A stretch of DNA of 64,000 bases, taken from the NCBI GenBank assembly GCA_963082875.1, contig OY720101.1:11927671-11991670 (forward strand). The letters are read 5' to 3'. Numbering within the stretch: position 1 is the stretch's first letter; every line of letters starts with the position of its first letter. This document shows positions 1 through 10,427 of this stretch, in pieces. Below the pieces are notes generated by a model. It did no database searches. It worked only from the letters and a program-made list of their open reading frames with translations, and was not told where the DNA came from. The stretch is from Corella eumyota (lineage: Eukaryota; Chordata; Ascidiacea; Phlebobranchia; Corellidae). Made by a program: the position numbers and the translations under genes.

Positions 1-3000
1 TGTGTTAGAACCGCACAGGTCCGATTACCGTGTTTACATAATATTTTTTGAAAATATTAATATTCATAAAAGTTATGATACTTTTATTAAAAATTTATGA
101 AATCTCAAAACCTAAAATTTTGTATTTTATTAGACGCGCATTGGCCTAACTAACATTCAAGATAAAACATTTCGCGAAAATTTTCAGTAAAACAAAAGTT
201 TGAGGTAATTTTTATTTTGGTTTTCTTTAGGTAACGTGATATTTTTGGCCAATGATATTGCATACAAATTTAAAAAAAAAAAAAAAAAAATTTTAAATCG
301 AAAAATAATTGTTGTGTTAGAACCGCACAGGTCCGATTACCGTGTTTACATAATATTTTTTGAAAATATTAATATTCATAAAAGTTATGATACTTTTATT
401 AAAAATTTATGAAATCTCAAAACCTAAAATTTTGTATTTTATTAGGCGCGCATTGGCCTAACTAACATTCAAGATAAAACATTTCGCGAAAATTTTCAGT
501 AAAACAAAAGTTTGAGGTAATTTTTATTTTGGGTTTAATTAGGTCACGTGATATTTTTGGCCAATGATATTGCATACAAATTTTTTTAAAAAAAATAAAA
601 AATTTTAAATCGAAAAATAATTGTTGTGTTAGAACCGCACAGGTCCAATTACCGTGTTTACAAAATATTTTTCGAAAATATTAATATTCATAAAAGTTAT
701 GAAACTTTTATTAAAAATTTTTGAAATCTCAAAATCTGAAATTTTATAATTAATTAGGCGCGCATTGGCCTAACTAACATTCAAGATAAAACATTTTGCA
801 AAAATTTTGAGTAGAACAAAAGTTTGAGTTAATTTTAATTTTGGGTTTAATTAGGTCACGTGATATTTTTGGCCAATGATATTGCATACAAATTTTTTGA
901 AAAAAAATAAAAAATTTTAAATCGAAAAATAATTGTTGTGTTAGAACCGCACAGGTCCAATTACCGTGTTTACATAATATTTTTCAAAAATATTATTATT
1001 TAGAAAAGTTATGAAACTTTTATTAAAAATTTATGAAATCTCAAACCTAAAATTTTATATTTAATTAGACGCGCATTGGCCTAACTAACATTCAAGAAGA
1101 AACATTTCGCAAATATTTTCGGTAAAACAAAAGTTTGAGGTAATTTTTATTTTGGGTTTAATTAGGTCACGTGATATTTTTGGCCAATGATATTGCATAC
1201 AAATTTTTTTTTAAAAAATTAAAAATTTTAAATCGAAAAATAATTGTTGTGTTAGAACCGCACAGGTCCAATTACCGTGTTTACAAAATATTTTTCAAAA
1301 ATATTAATATTCATAAAAGTTATGAAACTTTTATTAAAAATTTATGAAATCTCAAAACCTAAAATTTTGTATTTTATTAGACGCGCATTGGCCTAACTAA
1401 CATTCAAGATAAAACATTTCGCGAAAATTTTCAGTAAAACAAAAGTTTGAGGTAATTTTTATTTTGGGTTTAATTAGGTCACGTGATATTTTTGGCCAAT
1501 GATATTGCGTACAAATTTTTTGAAAAAAAATTAAAAATTTTAAATCGAAAAATAATTGTTGTGTTAAAACTGCACAGGTCCAATTACCGTGTTTACAAAA
1601 TATTTTTTGAAAATATTAATATTCATAAAAGTTATGTAACTTTTATTAAAAATTTATGAAATCTCAAAACCTAAAATTTTGTATTTTATCAGACGCGCAT
1701 TGGCCTAACTAACATTCAAGATAAAACATTTGGGGAAATTTTTCAGTAAAACAAAAGTTTGAGGTAATTTTTATTTTGGTTTTCATTAGGTCATGTGATA
1801 TTTTTGGCCGATGATATTGCGTACAAATTTTTTGAAAAAAAAGTAAAAATTTTAAATCAAAAAATAATTGTTGTGTTAAAACCGCACAGGTCCAATTACC
1901 GTGTTTACAAAATATTTTTCGAAAATATTAATATTCATAAAAGTTATGACACTTTCATTAAAAATTTATGAAATCTCAAAATCTGAAATTTTATATTTAA
2001 TTAGGCGCGCATTGGCCTAACTAACATTCAAGATAAAACATTTTGCGAAAATTTTGAGTAGAACAAAAGTTTGAGATAATTTTTATTTTGGGTTTTATTA
2101 GGTCACGTGATATTTTTGGCCAATGATATCGCATACAAATTTTTTGAAAAAAAATAAAAAATTTTAAATCGAAAAATAATTGCTGTGTTAGAACCGCACA
2201 GATCCAATTACCGTGTTTACATAATATTTTTCAAAAATATTAATATTCATAAAAGTTATGACACTTTTATTTAAAATTTATGAAATCTCAAAACCTAAAA
2301 TTTTGTATTTTATTAGACGCGCATTGGCCTAACTAACATTCAACATAAAACATTTCGCGAAAATTTTTAGTAAAACAAAAGTTTGAGGTAATTATTATTT
2401 TGGGTTTAATTAGGTCACGTAATATTTTTGGCCAATGATATTGCATACAAATTTTTTGAAAAAAAATAAAGAATTTTAAATCGAAAAATAATTGTTGTGT
2501 TAGAACCGCACAGGTCCAATTACCGTGTTTACAAAATATTTTTTGAAAATATTAATATTCATAAAAGTTATGAAACTTTTATTAAAAATTTATGAAATCT
2601 CAAAACCTAAAATTTTGTATTTTATTAGACGCACATTGGCCTAACTAACATTCAAGATAAAACATTTCGCGAAAATTTTCAGTAAAACAAAAGTTTGAGG
2701 TAATTTTTATTTTGGTTTTCATTAGGTCACGTGATATTTTTGGCCAATGATATTGCATACAAATTTTTTGAAAAAAAATAAAAAATTTTAAATCGAAAAA
2801 TAATTGTTGTGTTAGAACCGCACATGTCCAATTACCGTGTTTACAAAATATTTTTCGAAAATATTAATATTCATAAAAGTTATAACACTTTTATTTAAAA
2901 TTTATGAAATCTCAAAATCTGAAATTTTGTATTTTATTAGACGCGCATTGGCCTAACTAACATTCAAGATAAAACATTTCGCGAAAATTTTTAGTAAAAC

Positions 3001-3352
3001 AAAAGTTTGAGGTAATTTTTATTTTGGGTTTAATTAGGTCACGTGATATTTTTGGCCAATGATATTGCATACAAATTTTTTGAAAAAAAATAAAAAATTT
3101 TAAATCGAAAAATAATTGTTGTGTTAGAACCGCACAGGTCCAATTACCATGTTTACAAAATATTTTTTGAAAATATTAATATTCATAAAGGTTATGAAAC
3201 TTTTATTAAAAATTTATGAAATCTTAAAACCTAAAATTTTGTATTTTATTAGACGCGCATTGGCCTAACTAACATTCAAGATAAAACATTTCGCGAAAAT
3301 TTTCAGGAAAACAAAAGTTTGAGGTAATTTTTATTTTGGGTTTAATTAGGTC
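1..3352. repeat. Satellite array, ~312 bp monomer, about 10.7 copies
   Basis: Eleven successive units begin near 1, 313, 625, 937, 1248, 1560, 1872, 2184, 2496, 2808 and 3120, so the period is 311-312 bp. The last unit is cut off near 3352. Units differ by scattered substitutions and by the length of an A/T run near the end of each unit. Three islands stand out as conserved in the AT-rich monomer: the start (gttagaaccgcacaggtcc), a middle block (gcgcattggcctaactaac, followed by the palindrome tttcgcgaaa in most units), and an end block with CACGTG followed by ggccaatgatattgc. The array runs off the left edge of the window. No open reading frame is conserved between units. Confidence 0.97.
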
Positions 3353-3880
3353 AAAAGTTCGCGCGAACAATTCAATGTACGCGAAATAAAAAAATGTTTT
3401 TTGTTCTTTTAATTATTTTCGAAAATTTCTTTATCTTGAGCATTAGTTATACCAAAACAGTTGTAAAAAAATTTAAAAATCAATGTCATAAATTTGTCAT
3501 AACTCTCGGAAATATTAATGTTTGCTAAAAAATTTTTGCAAGCACGGCTGTTAGAACAGTGCGGTTTTATTGGTATAGTTATCTTTTGATTTAAAAAAAA
3601 AAAAAAATTTTTTAAAACTTTTTTACTAGTGTGCTAGGTCACGTGATCATATGACCGGCCCTATGTACGCAAAATACAAAAAATTGGTAAGTTGATTATT
3701 TTGAGGAGTCTAAGTTGGGAACCAAACCTCGGAACTCGGAACTCAGTACTGAAAGTTGTGGGCCTTTTGCACTGAGCTTACTGCCACGACCTTTCATTGA
3801 TGCAAAATTGTATACATAGCTTAAGTAAGCACTTGTAATAAAAAAAAACTAGATTTATTTGATAAATAAAATATGGTTCG
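3353..3880. other. Satellite edge and unclassified intergenic DNA
   Basis: The satellite ends abruptly here. This stretch still carries scattered satellite-like words: a gttagaacagtgcgg segment near 3548 and ggtcacgtgat near 3638. It may therefore hold a strongly diverged monomer. From about 3700 to 3800 there is a less AT-rich segment with a short direct repeat (cggaactcggaactc) that I cannot assign. No gene is seen. Confidence 0.4.
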
Positions 3881-3944
3881 AAAATATTTGATTATTTTTA
3901 TAAATAAAAAAGGATATGCATAAACATTAACTAAGAATATTACA

Positions 3945-4765
3945 TATCTTCGAATAAACAAACAAGCATTTATATATACTATACACACAAAAACTAATAT
4001 TTAACGCAGTTTTAAGTTGTTTATATCAGGATATAGATTATACCAAATTTTAAATTCCTAAAATTGATTTTTGATTTAAATTAAATAAGCAAGCATTTAA
4101 ATATGATAAACAATTGAAACTTATTTTTCAAATATGTTTTTTAACTACTTATATTTTAAAATACATCATACTAAATTTTTGATGCTTAATATCGGACTTA
4201 AACTTTTAATCAACAAACAAGCATTTAAATATAATAAACCAACAAGAATTAATTTTTATTTCATTTTTAAGTTATAAATATTATAATATAAAACTGACCA
4301 AAATTTAAAAACCTAATAACAATCATTAAATTTAAATAAACAAACACCTATTTATTAGTAATTAGTGTCAAAAATTAAAATTTTAATTTATTTTTGAGTT
4401 ACTAATATCATAATATACAATTGACAAAAATTTAAAAAAATTAACAACAACCTTTAAATTTAAATAAACAAACACTTATTAATTAGTATTTAGTGATTAA
4501 AAATTAAAATTTTAATTCAGTTTTGAGTTACTAATATCATGATATACAATTGACCAAGATTTGAAAAATTAATAACAACCTTTAAATTTTAATAAAGAAA
4601 CACCCTTTAATTAGTAATTAGTGATAAAAATTAAAATTTTAATTCATTTTTGAGTTACTGATATCATGATATACAATTGACCAAGATTTAAAAAATAAAT
4701 AACAAACTTTAAATTTTAATAAATAAACACTTATTAATTAGTAATTAGTGATAATTAAATGTTGT
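3945..4765. repeat. Diverged tandem array, ~128 bp period, about 6-7 copies
   Basis: A phrase like aataaacaaacac or aacaaacaagcattta recurs near 3954, 4084, 4213, 4343, 4465, 4594 and 4720. Between occurrences lie matching blocks with an attttaattcatttttgag-like segment and an atatacaattgacca-like segment. The copies on the right are much more alike than those on the left, as if the array was extended from its right side. Confidence 0.8.
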
Positions 4766-4877
4766 AAATGGGAGAATAAAACATAATCTGATAATAAACA
4801 ACATACTAAAATTTCAGATTTTTAAATTCTAAGGAACTAAAGATATCTTCTTTCAAAATTGGGACTAGAAAGAATAA

Positions 4878-5218
4878 AAATAATAATAATAATAATAATA
4901 AGTATAATGACAATAAAAATATGTTTCGAAATCTAAGATTTCGAACCATAATTAGTATAATGACAATAACAATATGTTTCGAAATCTAAGATTTCGAACC
5001 ATAATAATAAGTATAATGACAATAACAATGTTTCGAAATCTAAGATTTCGAACCATAATAAGTATAATGACAATAACAATATGTTTCGAAATCTAAGATT
5101 TCAAACCATAATAAATACACTGACAATAACAATATGTTTTGAAATCTAAGATTTCGAACCATAATAAATACACTGACAATAACAATATGTTTCGAAATCT
5201 GAGATTTCGAACCATAAT
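4878..5218. repeat. (AAT)n tract and ~55 bp array with a 10-bp-arm palindrome
   Basis: A short AAT microsatellite at about 4878-4900 leads into six copies of a 52-58 bp unit. Each unit carries ttcgaaatct followed, after one base, by agatttcgaa, a perfect inverted repeat in most copies. The core copies start near 4923, 4978, 5030, 5083, 5139 and 5190. The spacer between cores is agtataatgacaataac or a close variant. Confidence 0.9.
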
Positions 5219-5405
5219 TAGCTCAAACTTTTGTTCTACTGAAAATTTTTGCAAAATGTTTTATCTTAAATGTTAGTTAGGCCAATGCGCGTTTCACAAA
5301 ATATAATATTTTAGGTTTTGGGATTTCATAAGTTTTTAATAAAAGTGTCATAACTTTTATGAATATTAATACTTTTAAGAAATATTTTGTAAAATTAAAA
5401 CGCAC
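5219..5405 (-). repeat. Inverted, isolated fragment of the 312 bp satellite
   Basis: Read on the minus strand, this stretch matches the middle of the satellite monomer at 1-3352. It runs from the aatattcataaaagttatg block through gcgcattggcctaactaac to the aacaaaagtttgag block. It differs from the main array by substitutions and a small indel, and it lies in the opposite orientation about 1.9 kb away. Confidence 0.9.
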
Positions 5406-6253
5406 TGGTTTAAAGAACTTTTTCGCAAATTTTTGATTCTTGTTAATAAAAATTTAGTTTATAATGTTAGTATTTGCAAGTGTAATAGAACCGTGTTAAT
5501 TTAACTAAGACTTTAGTTTTAATATATTCTTTTTTTATTAAAACAAGAGTTACAGAACTTTTTCTATTAGACAATTTGGTGAATTTAAAAAAAATAGATA
5601 AGTAATGGTTTGTATTACGGAAATGGTTAATAAACGGTCTGACAATCGGTCTACCAATACTGTAATATTAAATTTAATTTTTTTCGCTTTGGGATTTTGT
5701 ACGAAGAGTTGCATGTATTGTTGTGCTGCCTTGATAGCCTAGTGGGTAAGGTAAAGGGTATGATTGCAACCACATTCTTGAGAGTACAATGGTAGTTTAA
5801 GAACACTTGAAGAATAACTGAAAAAAGATTTATTGAACGATGACTTTAGATGGAATCGAACAATCGTGTATGATTTTGCATGCAAAGGCCTTTGATTTAA
5901 TCTTAAATCTAAATTTATGACATTAGGGGTTTGACCCCCACTGCTTCAATTTTTTATCTGCCTCATGTAAGGCACTATAATTAAATCTACTTACTACTAA
6001 CAAGCCAAAAACAAATTAGCAGATTAAACATCAGACAATAAACACTCTATTTTGTGATGTCAAATTTTATTTTTAACATGAAAAGCTGTTTGTATTAATA
6101 AGAATTCTACTTAAACAAAATAATCCCAATTGTAAGAAAACCGAAATTTTAAAAATATTCTGTATATAAATTTGTTATCAATATAATATTAAAAAACATC
6201 ATGTTTTTAAAAAGACTTGAAAAATATTTTTCAAACAAAAATTGTTTTTGAAA
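5406..6253. other. Intergenic region 3' of MCRS1 with an old SINE remnant
   Basis: The sequence is mostly AT-rich. At about 5930-5985 there is a decayed piece of the tRNA-headed SINE: a gtttgacccccactgcttc B-box-like segment followed by taaggcactata. Around 5728-5755 there is a weak A-box-like segment. No coding region is supported. Confidence 0.5.
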
Positions 6254-7558
6254 TTATTCATTTTTCGGAGTTCCTATCACTAAATTTTGGTTAACCAAAA
6301 ATACAAAACGTAGTAGGGCAATTTCAATTACACATTCATGGGCAAGATTTATTTTGTTGCCTTGTAAAACAGGTTTTCCATTGACAAATATTGACCTTTT
6401 ACCTTTATTAATTAATGCAAAGTCACCATTATCTTTCATTTCTATTGTCCCTTGTTGGCGGGATATTTTATAAGCTGGGCCTTCTAGGGCAAGATTAATA
6501 TCAACAGTGTTCGTATCAGTATTTCGTCCGATTGTTATTATCCGAGATCTCATTAAATATCTGACAAGCCGACCACGCAAGACTGCCACCGTGTGTTGGT
6601 CTAGCTCTTGCATCGGCATGTCAGTTACGGAGCTTATTAAAACATCCCACTTAGGAATTTCCTCTTCAAGTTTTTTGATTAGGTGTTTTTGTTTCCGATC
6701 ATTTAATCGGATTTCATTTTCAACCACTTCATCTTTCGGAGTTGATAATTCTTGATCGTCGAGTAGGTCTTCAGCATCGGAGAAGTTTAAAATATGATTA
6801 TTTTGAGCGTTTGTTTGGGTGTCTTGATCGTCCAACAAGTGGTAGTGTTTCTTTAGCATCCAGTGTTTTTGCAAAGATGCAGGGGTACGTGACGAATGAA
6901 ACACATTTATGTGATTCTCTAAAAGTTCTCTAAATATGTCTTCGGTAACTTGGGAAGCAGTGATCCCGGAAGACAGAATCTCTTCCTCGGCTTTACTGAA
7001 AGGTGCACGAGTGTGTGTTGCCTCAACTAACTCCATCGGTAAATTTTTAATTGCCTGTTTTGCTAAGTTAGAAATAACAGGATTGTAAAGCAAAGCGTAC
7101 CATCGCTCTTGGATTTCCTCAAGCGAAAACCGACATGAGAATTTAACTGCTAGATCAATTAAATATAATTCTTGTATTTGTTCAACAGCATCAATTAATA
7201 AAATATCATCCGTAGGTCGCCATCGATTCATATCCTTACCACCTGCAAAAGCTTGCCGAGATTTTTTGACATTCTTCTTGTACACAGTTTGGTCATTTCC
7301 ACTCGATGTAGAGTGTTTTTTATACATTTCTTGATTACTTTTTGTCAGTTTTTTAATAATTCCATCCTCATTTGAAACACTGACTGCGTCCTCATTTGAT
7401 AAAAAATGTGTGGCCGCCATAATGTCCTCAATACCATCTGAACTTTTTCGATGCGGTCTTATACTGCTTTCAACTAATTCATCGTCGAATTTTTTTCTTT
7501 TAATCGATCTTGACGAGTGGCGACGATGTGCTTCCTGTTTTTCACTTTCCAGTGACAT
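6254..7558 (-). CDS. Microspherule protein 1 (MCRS1) homologue, single exon
   Basis: The 434-residue protein matches the MCRS1 family over its whole length (human about 460). Residues 1-110 are basic and low-complexity. Residues about 112-240 hold the conserved MCRS1 N-terminal domain (RWRPTDDILL, then ERWYALLYNP). Residues about 290-325 are a likely coiled coil. Residues about 325-425 form an FHA domain: LVRYLMRSRIITIGR, then GPAYKISRQQG, NGDFALINKG, VNGKPVL and LRFVFLVNQ. In other animals MCRS1 is a nuclear/nucleolar and centrosomal protein and a subunit of the INO80 and NSL chromatin complexes. The FHA domain reads phosphothreonine. The gene is intact and has no intron in the coding region, unlike nearly every other gene here except the carbonyl reductases. 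A pyrimidine-rich tract and AG lie about 25-40 bases upstream of the ATG on the minus strand, so a 5' UTR intron or spliced leader is possible. Confidence 0.95.
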   Translation of the reverse strand: MSLESEKQEAHRRHSSRSIKRKKFDDELVESSIRPHRKSSDGIEDIMAATHFLSNEDAVSVSNEDGIIKKLTKSNQEMYKKHSTSSGNDQTVYKKNVKKSRQAFAGGKDMNRWRPTDDILLIDAVEQIQELYLIDLAVKFSCRFSLEEIQERWYALLYNPVISNLAKQAIKNLPMELVEATHTRAPFSKAEEEILSSGITASQVTEDIFRELLENHINVFHSSRTPASLQKHWMLKKHYHLLDDQDTQTNAQNNHILNFSDAEDLLDDQELSTPKDEVVENEIRLNDRKQKHLIKKLEEEIPKWDVLISSVTDMPMQELDQHTVAVLRGRLVRYLMRSRIITIGRNTDTNTVDINLALEGPAYKISRQQGTIEMKDNGDFALINKGKRSIFVNGKPVLQGNKINLAHECVIEIALLRFVFLVNQNLVIGTPKNE

Positions 7559-8793
7559 ATTTAAACAAATTTGTTCTTAAATTTTTATTGGGACCTATGA
7601 GACAGAAATTTGATTAGTTTTTATATATATATTTATACAAACAATAATTAAGATTAAGGTTAATAATGCCAAATAGAAAGATGCAGTATATACATCTTGG
7701 TATATAAATCTAGTGTTTGATTCACAGCCATAGCAATTATTAATTGAAGCATATATGTCTTTAAATGCTGTTAAAAAAATACAATGTCAGTTAAAATAAG
7801 TCATTTAGGTTTAAAATTACTTTTGGTTTAAATACTATATATATATATATATATAACTGTATGTATAAGCATACCATGACCAACAGACCCAATTTGTTGT
7901 TTATAAACAAAAAAATTATATTTAAAATCGCAACCTCAATCGAAAAGGGCAGACTTGAGGTGGGTCCTTCTAATTAAATTACCACACTGGCCATAAACAA
8001 ATAAAGGACAATACATTTACCACGTAGAAAAAAATAAAATTCGGAAATCGCAGACTGTTTTTTGTAATTAAGGCAAATAAGAGGTTTTTCCAGAGGAGGG
8101 TTTAAGGCTTGGGTTAATAAAAAGTGTCTCAGTCGGTTAAAAATACCCAATATAAAAATTTCAGTTTTATTTTTGTATTTAAAAAAAAGTCCGTAAAAAT
8201 TGAGAGATTTTAATCTCCAAGCTTTGTTAAATGTTATATAACAGTCATATTCTATAGATCAGTAGATCGTATCTCTAAAAATTTCTTACTTTTCTTTTTT
8301 TAACTTGCCTTTCTTCAGTTCTTTGAAGTAATTTTAGCTCTGTCATTATTACTTTCCAAAAAAAAAACTCATGTCATGGTTTGCGAAGGGCGGAAGCATA
8401 TGTGTGCGGCACAAGATTTGCGGTACATTATATTGTTTTATAACAAGTTTAATATCGTGGTATTAAAGATCTAACTCAAAGTTTAAGTAATTATGCAATT
8501 GGTTTTCTTTTTAGAATAATTTATTAAACAAACTTGTTTTAAATTTAATTATAAATGTGCAAATGATAAATTAAAAATTTCAGGTTCAGTTAGAAAAATA
8601 TAAATGTACCGAGAATACACCGGTACCATTTAAACATCTGTTAACCATAGTGATGTCATAAGCAAACAGAAGGTGCAAAATTTTTGCGAAGTCATCCAAC
8701 GCGGGCAATATAAACGGAAAATGTTTAACATTAAGCAGAGTTTAAATTTGTGAAATTATAAATGTATAGAAGTCAAATTTTATATATTTTATG
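7559..8793. other. Intergenic region between MCRS1 and the carbonyl reductases
   Basis: AT-rich DNA with TA microsatellites near 7622-7637 and 7839-7853. MCRS1 and the first carbonyl reductase diverge from this interval, so both promoters probably lie here. I do not see a convincing TATA box or coding region. Confidence 0.4.
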
Positions 8794-8980
8794 CCGGCAG
8801 CGTGGTGTAGTAGTAGGAACACTTGTCTTTACTGTATGAGGTCGGTGGTTCGATCCCCACTGTTCTTATGCTGTCTGGCTGTAGCGCTTGAGTAAAGCGG
8901 TATAAACGGTATGAGCTTATACTAAGCCAACACTTAATCAGCAGTCGACCCCCCCACATCAAGAATAAAAAAATATAAAA
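8794..8980 (+). mobile_element. tRNA-derived SINE (family A), internally deleted
   Basis: The head has a tRNA-like A box (ggtgtagtagtagg) and B box (ggttcgatcc), then the family body (gagtaaagcggtataaacgg, ccaacacttaatcagcag). It jumps directly to the tail (cacatcaagaataaa), so about 100 bases of the usual body are missing. It lies about 80 bases before the first carbonyl reductase ATG. Confidence 0.85.
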
Positions 8981-9060
8981 AATAAATAATTTTTATACGA
9001 ATTTATTTAATTTAAAATTGTTTTAAAATTTATTTAGAACACATATATGAAGGTTTAAAA

Positions 9061-9888
9061 ATGTCATTTAAAAAAGTTGCTGTTGTGACTGGATCTAACA
9101 AGGGAATTGGATTTGCAATTGTCCGAGCTTTGTGCAAAAAATATGATGGCGATGTTTATTTAACGTCTCGCAATAAAGACCTTGGAGAAGAAGCCGTCAA
9201 GAAACTTAAGAGTGAAAACTTGGAAGCTAAATATCATCAGTTAGATATTTGTGACAATGACAGTGTCCAGCGTTTGAAGGAATACATGTTCACTAACTAT
9301 GGTGGAATTGACGTGCTTGTCAATAATGCTGGAATAGCATACCAAGGTTCCTCTACTGCTCCTTTTTCAGAGCAAGCCGAAGTTACTGTTGCTACTAATT
9401 TTACAGCAACGTTGAACAGCTGCAATATCCTGTTACCTGTTATTAAGAAAAATGGAAGGGTAGTCACCGTTTCGAGTTTCACAATTAAAATGGTAATACC
9501 GAAGTGCAGCAAGGAACTTCAGGCATTTTTTCGATCAAACAGCACCACAGAACAGGAATTGGTGCAAAAAATGGATGAATTTGTTAAGTTAGCTGCCAAG
9601 GGAACCCACGAAGAAAATGGTTTCGCTAATTCTGCTTATGCCCTTTCAAAGGTGGCTGTTACAGTTATGACCAGAATCCAAGCCAAATCTTTTCGTGAAC
9701 AGGGTAGAAATGATGTTCTGATTAATTGTGCTGACCCAGGTTGGGTAAAAACCGATATGGCGGGTTCCAAAGCCCCAAAGACCCCAGATCAGGGGGCAGA
9801 GACCCCAGTTTATTTGGCTTTGCTGCCTACCGGGGCAACTGAACCTAATGGTCAGTATGTCTCTGAAAAAGGTGTAGAAGAGTGGTAA
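9061..9888 (+). CDS. Carbonyl reductase (CBR1-type SDR), tandem copy 1
   Basis: The 275-residue protein is close to vertebrate CBR1 in length and sequence down to the C-terminus (VSEKGVEEW). CBR1 is a cytosolic NADPH-dependent reductase of quinones, prostaglandins and other carbonyls. The short-chain dehydrogenase signature is complete: TGSNKGIG at 10-17, NNAG at 88-91, Ser139, and Tyr193-x3-Lys197. The gene is one exon. An AG after a T-rich tract at 9036-9037 lies 23 bases before the ATG. AATAAA at 9928 is a good polyadenylation signal. One oddity: residues 223-226 read CADP where copies 2-4 have CCCP and human CBR1 has CCP. This copy therefore lacks the cysteine pair that includes the glutathione-sensitive Cys227 of human CBR1. 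Confidence 0.93.
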   Translation: MSFKKVAVVTGSNKGIGFAIVRALCKKYDGDVYLTSRNKDLGEEAVKKLKSENLEAKYHQLDICDNDSVQRLKEYMFTNYGGIDVLVNNAGIAYQGSSTAPFSEQAEVTVATNFTATLNSCNILLPVIKKNGRVVTVSSFTIKMVIPKCSKELQAFFRSNSTTEQELVQKMDEFVKLAAKGTHEENGFANSAYALSKVAVTVMTRIQAKSFREQGRNDVLINCADPGWVKTDMAGSKAPKTPDQGAETPVYLALLPTGATEPNGQYVSEKGVEEW

Positions 9889-10427
9889 AAATTAAATTTT
9901 ACGAACATTTTGTACAACTTAGTGTCTAATAAATAGATATTAATTTATAGATTATGTTCTCTCCATTATAAACTAAATATATCCACTATTATTGTTGCAA
10001 AAGTACAACTCACTTATTTTCGGATGCACTTTTTTTATGAAATGTAGTCTGTTTTTTAATAAATTGTTTAATAATCAAGGTAAAAAATACTGTTATCAAT
10101 AAAAGTTCCAAATTAATTTAGAAATATGTGTATTTTATATATTAGTTTTTAATTGTTTTAGTTTTTAAAATCAAATCTGTAATTTTTCTAATGTATTTTA
10201 ATTTTTTCAATTATTATTGCATGAAAGCTTTTTTTAATAATAAAAACTACTACCTTTTGATATTGTTGGTTTAATGAATTTTAAGGAATATATATTTTAA
10301 CACTTATTTCAAGAAAATAAAAACACTATACCTTTAAACTGAATTCTTTTTTTCCAATGAATAATAAACACTTCATGAAATAATTATAATTTTTTTGCAA
10401 CTAGGTAATATAATAGGTTGTATAAAA
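9889..10427. other. Spacer between carbonyl reductase copies 1 and 2
   Basis: 539 bases of AT-rich DNA. It holds the AATAAA of copy 1 near 9928 and, at the far end, a T-rich tract with TTTGCAACTAG at about 10394-10404, 23 bases before the ATG of copy 2. An in-frame ATG at 10395 overlaps that tract and is not the likely start. Confidence 0.5.

Noticed and set aside
1-3352. CRISPR-like array
   Set aside because: The units are long (312 bp), repeat and spacer are not distinguishable, and the genome is animal; this is satellite DNA.
6507-6933. Plus-strand ORFs opposite MCRS1
   Set aside because: They are antisense shadows of a well-conserved protein and match no family.
8794-8880. tRNA gene at the SINE head
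   Set aside because: A and B boxes are present but no acceptor or anticodon stems form; the same head recurs in all family A SINEs.
10395-10427. Eleven-residue N-terminal extension of carbonyl reductase copy 2
   Set aside because: The other three copies start at the aligned ATG, and the extension overlaps a conserved acceptor-like tract.
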